Shown here: positions 1 through 7,057 of the stretch, piece after piece | Position numbering within the stretch: the first letter of the stretch is position 1 | How the letters are laid out: each line of letters begins with the position of its first letter | Assembly (NCBI RefSeq): GCF_000988205.1 | Contig: NZ_LAYQ01000023.1 | Span: 80,225-144,224 of the forward strand | Origin: Corynebacterium minutissimum | GTDB taxonomy: Bacteria; Actinomycetota; Actinomycetes; Mycobacteriales; Mycobacteriaceae | Length of the DNA stretch: 64,000 nt | Reading direction: 5' to 3' | The notes under the pieces: generated by a model | Database searches by the model: none | Told to the model about the DNA's origin: nothing | What the model saw: the letters and a program-made list of their open reading frames with translations, nothing else | Translations under genes and position numbers: made by a program

Positions 1-444
1 GTCAGCGAGGTTCTTTCGAAGCTGTTCCCAGGTCGCTGATGTAGCGACGCCGGTAAGCGCCATGAGATCCCAGGAGTCCAATTCCAGCTGAAGCATTGCT
101 GGGTCTTCGATAACTTCGCTCAAGGACTCTCGAATATCGTTGGGGGTTCCATGAGGTGCTGCGGCCAAAGCACGCAGCTTCTCACGTTGTCGCTGCAGAC
201 GCGCGATTCTTTCGTCCACGATGGCGAACGAGCGCTCGATAGCATCGGGAAAGGAGACATCAGCGACGGCAACGCCGGCGTCGATCAGCGCTCGCGCATG
301 GACAACTGCGGCGAGATCAGAGATCGAGTAATCGCGATAGTTTCCACTGGTGCGGGCTGGTTCGGGAACCGCACCCGTCTCGTGCAAATGACGCACGGAT
401 CGCACTGAGCAACCAGCGACCGCGGCAACGTCGGAAATCTTCAT
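1..444 (-). CDS. MerR-family transcriptional regulator (C-terminus cut by window edge)
   Basis: 148 residues are visible, read from the ATG at 444 down to base 1, and the frame is still open at the edge. The N-terminus (MKISDVAAVAGCSVRSVRHL, then GAVPEPARTSGNYRDY) is the winged helix-turn-helix of the MerR family: helix, turn, recognition helix and a wing rich in Arg and Tyr. Residues 45-95 would form the coiled-coil dimer helix, ending in basic RLQRQREKLR. No cysteine cluster typical of metal sensors is visible, so the inducer is unknown. The start is set by the promoter: a -10 box (TAGTTT) ends 6 nt before the ATG, giving a leaderless mRNA. The 19-bp spacer carries a perfect dyad, suggesting autoregulation. 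Confidence 0.85.
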   Translation of the reverse strand, partial: MKISDVAAVAGCSVRSVRHLHETGAVPEPARTSGNYRDYSISDLAAVVHARALIDAGVAVADVSFPDAIERSFAIVDERIARLQRQREKLRALAAAPHGTPNDIRESLSEVIEDPAMLQLELDSWDLMALTGVATSATWEQLRKNLAD

Positions 445-450
445 AGGACC

Positions 451-481
451 AAACTAAACCCTCACATTGTGTGAGGGTCAA
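451..481 (-). promoter_or_regulatory. MerR-type promoter with operator dyad
   Basis: On the minus strand a TTGACC -35 box (476-481) and a TAGTTT -10 box (451-456) are separated by 19 bp. That long spacer is a hallmark of MerR-controlled promoters. The spacer is almost filled by a 21-bp dyad, arms ACCCTCACA (458-466) and TGTGAGGGT (470-478). It lies ahead of the MerR gene itself, so autoregulation is inferred. No divergent target gene starts here. Confidence 0.8.
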
Positions 482-655
482 GCGGTCAGTGGAGTGAACT
501 AGTTGAAGGGGGCGTCATTCTTCATTGATCAACAACATTGAGAATCATTACCCCCGCGTGGGGGAGCATGTCTGCGCCCCGCTAAACGAACCTTCACTAG
601 TGTTTGTGTTATCTGCGTCACGCATGAGTGGCCAAACTCAAAGAAGGGAAAGCCA

Positions 656-1255
656 ATGAAAGTAGCTAAGTCTATTACGTCTCTTGTAGCGGCTATCGCG
701 TTGACAACGCTCGCCGCGTGTTCACAATCTGACAGTGACGTCAGCGAGAAATCAGCAGTTGATACCACCCAAGCTGCAGCTGGAGGTGAGCAAACTTCCG
801 AAGACACCAACGTAGATTCCGCCGCAACCTCAGAGTCTGCCGATAGCACTGACTCCGACGCAGAGTCCACTGCAGGATCAGACGATCAGGCCGGCTCAAC
901 AGGCGGCAGCTATGAAGCCACGGTCGATGGAAAGGCGATCGAGGTTGAAAACGAAACTATCCTTTGCCAGGAGGCAGCTGGTTCGATGAACCTGACCGTA
1001 GCACCCGAAGGGGCTGGTACAGCCAGCATTACCGCCGTGCTTAGTACTGATGAAAACCTAACGGTCAAGGCTCTCGGAATGGTAGATGGGGAGGGGAACA
1101 CGCTGGCATACGCCGAGAGCAGCCCGATGGGTTCCGCCACGGCATCGAAGGAAGGCGACACCTACACGATGTCGGGTGAAGGCCTTTTGTCTAATGGAAG
1201 TAATCCAACCACCGGGGAAACGAAGCCATTCGAAGTGAAGATTACCTGCAGCTAA
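656..1255 (+). CDS. LpqH-like (19-kDa antigen family) lipoprotein
   Basis: A 199-residue exported lipoprotein. Residues 1-21 are a signal peptide with lipobox LAAC, so Cys22 would be lipidated. Residues 23-82 are a Ser/Thr/Asp/Glu-rich linker. The C-terminal domain (about 85-199) resembles mycobacterial LpqH: a cysteine followed by AAGSMNL, and a C-terminal FEVKITCS compared with FEIEVTCS in LpqH. The two cysteines probably form a disulfide. The ribosome site is AAGGG seven bases before the ATG. It stands alone and ends at a strong hairpin. In mycobacteria LpqH is a surface TLR2 agonist; the molecular role here is not known. Confidence 0.8.
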   Translation: MKVAKSITSLVAAIALTTLAACSQSDSDVSEKSAVDTTQAAAGGEQTSEDTNVDSAATSESADSTDSDAESTAGSDDQAGSTGGSYEATVDGKAIEVENETILCQEAAGSMNLTVAPEGAGTASITAVLSTDENLTVKALGMVDGEGNTLAYAESSPMGSATASKEGDTYTMSGEGLLSNGSNPTTGETKPFEVKITCS

Positions 1256-1280
1256 TCGCGGTCAATCGTGGTGAATCGAC

Positions 1281-1322
1281 AACAAGTGCTGACCCAGAGG
1301 TGTACAGAGGCCAGCACTTGTT
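1281..1322. terminator. Terminator hairpin between convergent genes
   Basis: Perfect 11-bp stem AACAAGTGCTG (1281-1291) / CAGCACTTGTT (1312-1322), with TTTG following on the plus side. It sits between the convergent lipoprotein and UPF0210 genes and could serve both strands. Confidence 0.8.
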
Positions 1323-1368
1323 TGTTCACGTGATTATTGGGAAGGCGATGCAGACTTTCGTGCGCTGA

Positions 1369-2733
1369 CTAGTTGCGGAAACCGTGCACCGGTGCCGGAA
1401 TGAAGCCACCACGGTTGATGAAGGTGGAGTTGCCTACCTGGTTAACCGGGATGACCGGAGCGTAGCCTAGAAGGCCGCCGAAGTTGACCTCGTCGCCAGC
1501 CTTGGTACCAGGAGCAGGGATAACGCGCACGGCGGTTGTTTTATGGTTCATCACGCCAATGGCGGCCTCATCCGCGATCATGCCGGCGATGGTCTCAGCA
1601 GAGGTATCACCCGGGATGGCGATCATGTCCAAGCCCACCGAGCAGATCGAGGTCATGGCCTCCAGCTTGTCGATGGAGATAGCACCGGTGCGCACCGCAT
1701 CGATCATGCCCTTGTCCTCGGAAACCGGGATGAAGGAACCCGACAGCCCACCCACGCGGGAGCAGGCCATCATGCCGCCCTTCTTGACGGCGTCGTTAAG
1801 CAGTGCGAGCGCTGCCGTGGTGCCGTGCGTGCCCACTTGGTCGAGGCCCATGTGCTCCAGGATGTGCGCGACGGAGTCACCCAGCTCTGCGGTGGGAGCA
1901 AGGGAGAGGTCAATGATGCCGAACGGGACACCGAGGCGCTCCGAAGCCATTTCACCCACGAGCTGGCCGGCGCGGGTGACCTTGAAGGCCGCCTTCTTGA
2001 CCTCTTCGGCGACCTCGTTGAGGGTGGCGCCCTCAAGGGAGCCGAGCGCGCGATCGACCACGCCCGGGCCCGATACACCTACGGAAACGACGCAGTCCGG
2101 TTCCTCAATGCCGTGGAAGGCACCGGCCATGAAGGGGTTATCGCCCACGGAGTTGGAGAAGATCACGAGCTTGGCGCAGCCGATGGCGCTGCGCTCCTTG
2201 GTGAGCTCGGCAGCTTCCTTGATGATGCGTCCCATCTGTGCCGCAGCATTCATGTTGATGCCGGCGCGGGAGGAAGCGATATTCACCGAGGAGCAGACCA
2301 GGTTTGTCTCTGCCAGGGCTTCCGGGATGGAACGGATAAGCGCCTTTTCGGCGGTCGTTGCGCCCTTTTCGACGAGCGCGGAGTAGCCACCGACGAAGTC
2401 AACACCGGTCGCTGCGGCAGCGCGATCCAGCGCGCGGGCAACGTCCACGGGGTTTCCTTCGATACCGGCCACGATGAGCGCGATGGGGGTGACAGAGATG
2501 CGCTTGTTGACAATCGGGATGCCGAGCTCGGCCTCGATTCCCTCGCACACCTCAACCAGGTGTGCGGCGCGGGATGTCACGAGGTCGTACACGGCCTCGG
2601 CGGTGGCTTCCATAGTGGAGCGGGTGCAGCCGAGCAGCGAAATGCCCATAGTGACGGTGCGGATATCGAGACGGTACTTCTCGATCATCTCGATGGTGTC
2701 GAGAATGCTGGCGGTATTGAAGCGGTTAAGCAT
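1369..2733 (-). CDS. UPF0210 / PFL-family protein
   Basis: 454 residues matching the UPF0210 (DUF711) family, full length. Recognisable stretches are the N-terminal [22 protein letters not shown] and the glycine-rich [12 protein letters not shown] and [20 protein letters not shown] segments. The fold resembles pyruvate-formate-lyase-like barrels, but no activity is established. The 15-bp gap to the upstream ACT-domain gene indicates one operon; the same pairing is common in Gram-positive bacteria, where the ACT protein presumably supplies amino-acid sensing. An AGGGA site lies upstream of the ATG. Soluble and cytoplasmic, with no signal peptide. Confidence 0.88.
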   Translation of the reverse strand: MLNRFNTASILDTIEMIEKYRLDIRTVTMGISLLGCTRSTMEATAEAVYDLVTSRAAHLVEVCEGIEAELGIPIVNKRISVTPIALIVAGIEGNPVDVARALDRAAAATGVDFVGGYSALVEKGATTAEKALIRSIPEALAETNLVCSSVNIASSRAGINMNAAAQMGRIIKEAAELTKERSAIGCAKLVIFSNSVGDNPFMAGAFHGIEEPDCVVSVGVSGPGVVDRALGSLEGATLNEVAEEVKKAAFKVTRAGQLVGEMASERLGVPFGIIDLSLAPTAELGDSVAHILEHMGLDQVGTHGTTAALALLNDAVKKGGMMACSRVGGLSGSFIPVSEDKGMIDAVRTGAISIDKLEAMTSICSVGLDMIAIPGDTSAETIAGMIADEAAIGVMNHKTTAVRVIPAPGTKAGDEVNFGGLLGYAPVIPVNQVGNSTFINRGGFIPAPVHGFRN

Positions 2734-2748
2734 GACTGGTTATCGTCC

Positions 2749-3018
2749 CTAAATCTCGTTCATTGCGGTGAACAGCGCTTCCGACTGCACGCGAATGGAT
2801 TGCTTGATGGACTCACCGACGGTGTTCATCCGCTCCTGGAGCTGCTGGATGCTGACCTCGTTCTCATCGAATTCGACGCGCAAGATCATGGTGAAGTACT
2901 CAGACATGAGCGTCTGGGAGACGTCAACGATATTGACGTTAAGTTCTGCGAGGGCGGTGGACACGGCGGAGATAATGCCGGTGTTATCGACACCGGTAAC
3001 AGTCATGATGGCGATCAT
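2749..3018 (-). CDS. ACT-domain protein (UPF0237 family)
   Basis: 89 residues that are essentially one ACT domain (beta-alpha-beta-beta-alpha-beta), with MTVTGVDNTGIISAVSTALAE as the ligand-binding strand-loop-helix. ACT domains bind amino acids or other small ligands and usually control a partner enzyme; the obvious partner is the UPF0210 protein 15 bp downstream. The minus strand has TACAAT (3025-3030) six bases before the ATG, so the transcript is predicted to be leaderless. A second in-frame ATG lies at 3006. The divergent gene at 3098 leaves only 79 bp between the two starts. Confidence 0.85.
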   Translation of the reverse strand: MIAIMTVTGVDNTGIISAVSTALAELNVNIVDVSQTLMSEYFTMILRVEFDENEVSIQQLQERMNTVGESIKQSIRVQSEALFTAMNEI

Positions 3019-3097
3019 GACTAGATTGTAACCTGTACGTTTTTCCAGCTGCCCTGGGGTCCTGCAGTGAGATCAGATAGCGCGTACGGTGGCGCAC

Positions 3098-3787
3098 ATG
3101 ACTGATACGACAACAACTGCACGCAAGAAGGTTTTGTACATCGGCGGCCACGGAAAGGTTGGGCTTTTGGCGGCGCCCAAGCTTGTCGACGCCAACCTCA
3201 CCGTCCATTCCCTTATCCGTAGCCCCGACCAGGTCGCTGATATTGAAGCCCTAGGCGCCACCGCAGTGGTGCGCGATCTCACCGAGCTTTCTGTTGAGGA
3301 CTGGGCAGAGCTTTTGGCTGACTATGACGTCGTCGTGTGGGGCGCTGGAAACGGTGGCCGCGCGGGTGCGGAAGTGACGTGGGCAGTCGACCGCGATGCG
3401 GCACTTGCCTCCATCGCTGGCTTGGAGAAGCTAGCGGAGGAGGGGAAGCACACCCCGGCCTACGTGATGATTTCCTACATCGGCGCTACGGAGAACACGA
3501 CCGATCCTTCCGATGAGTCGTGGTACGCCTACGTGGAGTCCAAGAAGGCCGTAGACAATAAGCTTAATTCGACGGATCTCAACTACCTCATTCTGGGTCC
3601 TGCAGCGCTCACGGAAGAGCCTTCCCAGGGCATCACTGTGCTCGATAGCGATGCCGAGCGCACCAGCGATATGACGACTTCCCGGGAGCTTGTCGCCGAG
3701 GTTGTCGCTGAGGTTGCTCGCCGCGATAGCTTCCCGGCCTCGCCTCTGGAGTTCATCGATGGTGAAGGCAGCGTTAAGGACATCTAG
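3098..3787 (+). CDS. NAD(P)-binding SDR/NmrA-like oxidoreductase
   Basis: 229 residues with an N-terminal Rossmann nucleotide site, VLYIGGHGKVGLLAAPKL, of the atypical (extended) SDR type GxxGxxG. Later elements are VVVWGAGNGGR and YVESKKAVDNKL, the last carrying the Y-x-x-x-K catalytic pair. Substrate unknown; related proteins act as NAD(P)H-dependent epimerases or as redox sensors. An alternative GTG start lies at 3089, but TACGGT (3085-3090) is exactly seven bases before the ATG at 3098, favouring a leaderless start there. Its stop overlaps the end of the convergent membrane-protein gene by four bases. Confidence 0.8.
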   Translation: MTDTTTTARKKVLYIGGHGKVGLLAAPKLVDANLTVHSLIRSPDQVADIEALGATAVVRDLTELSVEDWAELLADYDVVVWGAGNGGRAGAEVTWAVDRDAALASIAGLEKLAEEGKHTPAYVMISYIGATENTTDPSDESWYAYVESKKAVDNKLNSTDLNYLILGPAALTEEPSQGITVLDSDAERTSDMTTSRELVAEVVAEVARRDSFPASPLEFIDGEGSVKDI

Positions 3788-4530
3788 GATGCAGGAGACG
3801 CCGCGGCGTTAAGGCCAGCACTTACTTGCTCGCGGGTCAGACCGTTGTGCAAGCTCGCCTGGCGAAAAGGTTTAGTAGCGAGGTGGGCGGCGATGTACCA
3901 CCCCGTGGTGTGCTCGAAGGTGGCTTGGCTTTGGAAGCGCACCACGGCAATACCTTGCTCGCGGAAGGACCGGGGAGACGTGTGGGATTCAAACTCGTCG
4001 CTGATGATTTCTTGAACCGTGCCGTCGGGGAGGAAGAGGCGCACCTTGGCTTTGTAGTAGTACTCGGTGGGATCGGCATGCGGCACGTGCCGACCGGTCT
4101 GCCAGATCTCGCTGAGCAGAGCGGGATAGTACTCAATCCAGCCTTTTTCTGCGGCGGTGCCCAGTCGGCGTGCGCCCCACGTTGAACTGCGAATGGACCG
4201 AATCTGTCTACCTGCCGCGACCACGAGCACGAGGACAAAGACTGCGACGGCCAATCCCTGCCACCCCGAGCTGATGGACGTATCTTCGCCGATAATGGCT
4301 GATATCGCGATAGCGAGTAGCACTACCGCCACGATGAGCTTGGTCCGCAGGTTCTTCCATCCAGATGTGGATCGACCCGGCAATGGCCCAGCCGCTGCAA
4401 TGGCGCGACCGACGGCAGCTGTCGTAGGAGAAGGGTTTGGCGAAGATACTTCCCTTAAGCTACGAGGAATGAGCCTTTCGGAGTATTCATGATCCGGAAA
4501 GTCGAAGGGGGCTATCGCTTGCTGAGGCAT
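3784..4530 (-). CDS. Membrane protein of unknown function, tandem paralogue 1
   Basis: 248 residues; I do not recognise the family. Two adjacent hydrophobic helices (about residues 64-84 and 89-108) follow a Pro/Ser-rich N-terminus. They are followed by a conserved soluble part with KGWIEYYPALLSEI, a DPTEYYYKAKVRLFLPDGT strand pair and TTGWYIAAHLA. The same layout occurs in the next two genes upstream, so the three are tandem duplicates, this one being the most diverged. It lies 52 bp after paralogue 2 with an AGGAG site nine bases before the ATG, so it is probably translated from a shared mRNA with a normal leader, unlike the other two. Confidence 0.75.
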   Translation of the reverse strand: MPQQAIAPFDFPDHEYSERLIPRSLREVSSPNPSPTTAAVGRAIAAAGPLPGRSTSGWKNLRTKLIVAVVLLAIAISAIIGEDTSISSGWQGLAVAVFVLVLVVAAGRQIRSIRSSTWGARRLGTAAEKGWIEYYPALLSEIWQTGRHVPHADPTEYYYKAKVRLFLPDGTVQEIISDEFESHTSPRSFREQGIAVVRFQSQATFEHTTGWYIAAHLATKPFRQASLHNGLTREQVSAGLNAAASPAS

Positions 4531-4582
4531 TGTGGTGGGCTCCTGAAGAAGGTGGGGCGTCCCGATGGCACGCTGTTGAGCG

Positions 4583-5365
4583 TTAACCTTTTACCCAGTT
4601 CTGCTCAGCAAAAGACAGCGCCGCCTCGATGTTCTTCTTGCGCAGACCATGCTGGAGTTCTAGTTGCGGTTTGTCCGAGTCGGCGCGGTATCCCACCACA
4701 CTCCAGCCGTTATTGTGGTTGAAGTCAACGGTGGCGACGAGGGGACCGTCGGCGAGCAGCCGGCCGCGAAGCTTCAGCCAATTCGGGTTCGGAGCGACGA
4801 ACTCCGCTGTCATGGCCTTTTTCAACGAGCCGTCTGGCTGCAAGATGAGTATCGGGGCGGTGTAATAGTAGTCGGTGTTGTCGTTGTAGTCGACGCGGCG
4901 CTTGTAGACGAGCTCCCCGATTAACGCAGGACGGTACTCAACCCACCCATTCGCCCAGGCGGTCCGCAACCTAGTTCTCCTTCCCCAGCGACCCCGCACG
5001 AGCATGACTCCGACAAAGATGAATACCATTGCGGCAAGCCCGTTGATAATGCTGGCTATTGGTATCCCGCCGTTCGTTCCGTCTGCGCCCGGAAATAGGA
5101 CAAAGAGGAATAGCACATGGAACACTGTGAAGAATAGGGACATGACACCCATGGAGATGAAGATGAATCCAAAGATGATCGCGCCGAGATTGGCTTGGCC
5201 GATCGGTCGCCCGACACTATTGATAGCTTCGCGTATACCGCTGCGGTCCACGTTAGGGTTCGGCTGCTGATCATGCTCCTTTAACTCCTTAGGCGCGAGG
5301 GAGCCTGCGCTGACTGCATCAAATTTCAGCGGTGACCGAGGCAATTGAATAGAAGATTGCGTCAT
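4583..5365 (-). CDS. Membrane protein of unknown function, tandem paralogue 2
   Basis: 260 residues, family not recognised. An N-terminal cytoplasmic segment contains PNPNVDRSGIREAI, followed by two membrane helices (about residues 58-88 and 100-123). The C-terminal domain carries NGWVEYRPALIGELVY, DNTDYYYTAPILILQPDGSL and FVAPNPNWLKLRGR, and ends with NNGWSVVGYRAD and a short helix. Nearly all these motifs recur in paralogue 3. TACACT (minus, 5373-5378) lies seven bases before the ATG, predicting a leaderless mRNA that could continue into paralogue 1. The aromatic tyrosine-rich strands suggest a beta-rich domain at the membrane face; function is unknown. Confidence 0.8.
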   Translation of the reverse strand: MTQSSIQLPRSPLKFDAVSAGSLAPKELKEHDQQPNPNVDRSGIREAINSVGRPIGQANLGAIIFGFIFISMGVMSLFFTVFHVLFLFVLFPGADGTNGGIPIASIINGLAAMVFIFVGVMLVRGRWGRRTRLRTAWANGWVEYRPALIGELVYKRRVDYNDNTDYYYTAPILILQPDGSLKKAMTAEFVAPNPNWLKLRGRLLADGPLVATVDFNHNNGWSVVGYRADSDKPQLELQHGLRKKNIEAALSFAEQNWVKG

Positions 5366-5468
5366 GGATCACAGTGTAAAGGGGTTAGAGCTGCCTTTCT
5401 CGTCGGTTCAACACCTAATGGGGAGTAGGACCCGTGTTGGGCGGCGGGCCAACCAATCGAACAGCGGC

Positions 5469-6259
5469 TTAGCGCGCCCAATGCTGTTCGGCGAAGTGGA
5501 GAACGGCATCAACTTGGCGGCCGGTGAGTCCATTGGAGAGTTCCGCCTCTGAGCTCGTTCCGTCGGTGCGGTAAGCAGCGACGGTCCAGCCATTATTGTT
5601 CGCAGTATCCACGGTGGCGATTCGGGAGCCTCTGCCAGTGCAGCGCCACGTGATCTCAACCAGTTCGGGTTGTTTGCGCGGAACTCACCGGACATGGCCT
5701 TCGCCAGTGTGCCGTCTGGTTGAAGGATCATGAGCGGCGCGGAGTAATAGAAATAGGTCCGTTCACGATCGTCGGGACCTTCGGTTTTGCTGCGCAGGTA
5801 AACCAACTCACCGATGAGAGCGGGACGGTATTCTACCCAGCCATTGCGCCACGCGGTGCGCAAACGCCGAGCTTGACCGATCTCCTTGAGGATGTTCCAC
5901 AGGCTCACAGCGAGAAAGGTCGCGCTGAGGAAACACAAAATGATAGGGATTAACGAAAATATGCCGATGTCAGAGAAGCTGAATCGCGGAGGACCAAAAT
6001 CACCAGCGAAGAAAGAGATCGACATCTTGCACATAAATAGTCCAACTAGACCTATGATGACCCAGACTGCCAGGTCGCTGAGCTTCAGGCGCCCAGGCTG
6101 GGGCCCAGCCTCCTCGATGACCTCGCGGATCCCTGAATTATCCATTCGGGGGTTCGGCTGAGCATCGTGGGCACGCTGTTCTTTCGGGGCAAGCCGGGGT
6201 GTGGCGTTCAGACTAATTCCACACTGCGTCCGCGGAAGCTGTAGGGGAGTATGGTCCAT
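5469..6259 (-). pseudogene. Tandem paralogue 3, interrupted by an apparent 1-nt deletion
   Basis: Reads as a close copy of paralogue 2 (PNPRMDNSGIREVI, two membrane helices, NGWVEYRPALIGELVY, FYYSAPLMILQPDGTL, NNPNWLRSRG) until about 5627-5631, where the frame shifts. In the other frame the missing C-terminus continues as IATVDTANNNGWTVAAYRTD ... HFAEQHWAR and stops at 5469, matching paralogue 2 to its end. Restoring one base, for example AGGCT to AGGCCT, gives 263 residues against 260 for paralogue 2. The uncorrected frame runs to 5408 with unrelated residues. The start at 6259 is set by TACACT (minus, 6267-6272) seven bases upstream (leaderless). Either a recent pseudogene or a sequence error. 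Confidence 0.8.
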
Positions 6260-6307
6260 GCGCCACAGTGTAGCGTCAACCACACTCCGGCACTGAGTGT
6301 TAAGCGC

Positions 6308-6880
6308 TTAGTGATCGGCGTGTGGGCCACGAATCGATTGCTCTACTAAGGACAACACCTGTTCTAGATTCTTCGTGTCCCCGAGGGCCAGGCGGTTGAT
6401 AAAACCGTCCATGAAGGTCTCCAGATAAGTTACGAGGGTATCGATGGAGACGTCGTCGCGCAGCCGGCCCTTCTCAGCGTTTGATTCCAAGCGCGCGCGA
6501 ACCGCCTTATCCAAAACCTGCTGCTCTTCATGCCACCGAGCAGCGAAGGAGGGATCGGTGCGCAACATCGAGGTCACCGCGAGTCTGGTGGCGAGCCAAT
6601 CGTGGCGCTCTGGGTGACGCAACATCTCGCTCATTACCTCAACGAGACCGTTGTTTGCTACAACCTCGGCTTCGCGGGCCGCGTCTTCCCGGGCCAGGGC
6701 CAAAAAGAGAGACTCTTTATCGCCGAAGTGGTGAAAGATAGCCCCGCGCGATTTGCCTGTGGCTTCTTCGAGACGCCGCACCGTCGCGCCGTCGTAGCCG
6801 TGCTCAGCGAAACATTTACGTGCGCCAACCAGAATGTCATGGCGGCGGCGGTTCAGTTCGGAGTCGCTCATAATCGGCAT
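6308..6880 (-). CDS. acnR: TetR-family repressor of aconitase, AcnR
   Basis: 190 residues. A TetR N-terminal helix-turn-helix is clear: ILVGARKCFAEHGYDGATVRRL, then GKSRGAIFHHFGDKESLF. The rest is the helical ligand and dimer domain. The position directly after acnA on the same strand, as in C. glutamicum, identifies it as AcnR, which represses acnA. A matching operator lies in the acnA promoter. Upstream in-frame codons extend to 6976, but an AAGGAG site precedes the ATG at 6880 and the family begins near there. A hairpin between acnA and acnR suggests partial termination with read-through. Confidence 0.92.
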   Translation of the reverse strand: MPIMSDSELNRRRHDILVGARKCFAEHGYDGATVRRLEEATGKSRGAIFHHFGDKESLFLALAREDAAREAEVVANNGLVEVMSEMLRHPERHDWLATRLAVTSMLRTDPSFAARWHEEQQVLDKAVRARLESNAEKGRLRDDVSIDTLVTYLETFMDGFINRLALGDTKNLEQVLSLVEQSIRGPHADH

Positions 6881-6961
6881 GGTTGGGGAAAAGCTCCTTA
6901 AGCACGGCTGGGGGATAGACAGGTAACACAAGTATGAAGGGATGAGGGGGAGAGAAGCAGA

Positions 6962-6997
6962 AAGGCCAGCCAGCACTCCATGTTGCTAGCTGGCCTT
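6962..6997 (-). terminator. Hairpin between acnA and acnR
   Basis: Perfect 9-bp stem AAGGCCAGC (6962-6970) / GCTGGCCTT (6989-6997). On the minus strand it is followed by the pyrimidine-rich TCTGCTTCTCTCC. Probably a terminator or attenuator for acnA, limiting read-through into acnR. Confidence 0.65.
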
Positions 6998-7007
6998 GGT
7001 GCCTAAC

Positions 7008-7042
7008 TATGTAGGTCGCCCCAGAGTTGGGGTGCCTACATA
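7008..7042 (-). terminator. Second hairpin just after acnA
   Basis: Stem TATGTAGG (7008-7015) / CCTACATA (7035-7042) with an inner CCCC/GGGG pairing, starting 16 bp past the acnA stop. No U-run follows on the minus strand, so it may stabilise the 3' end rather than terminate. Confidence 0.5.
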
Positions 7043-7057
7043 ATGGGCAAGGCTGTT

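Noticed and set aside
1543..3024. 493-codon open frame on the plus strand opposite the UPF0210 and ACT genes
   Set aside because: Composition is His/Gly/Asp-rich nonsense of the kind produced by the complement of GC-rich genes; the minus-strand genes match known families.
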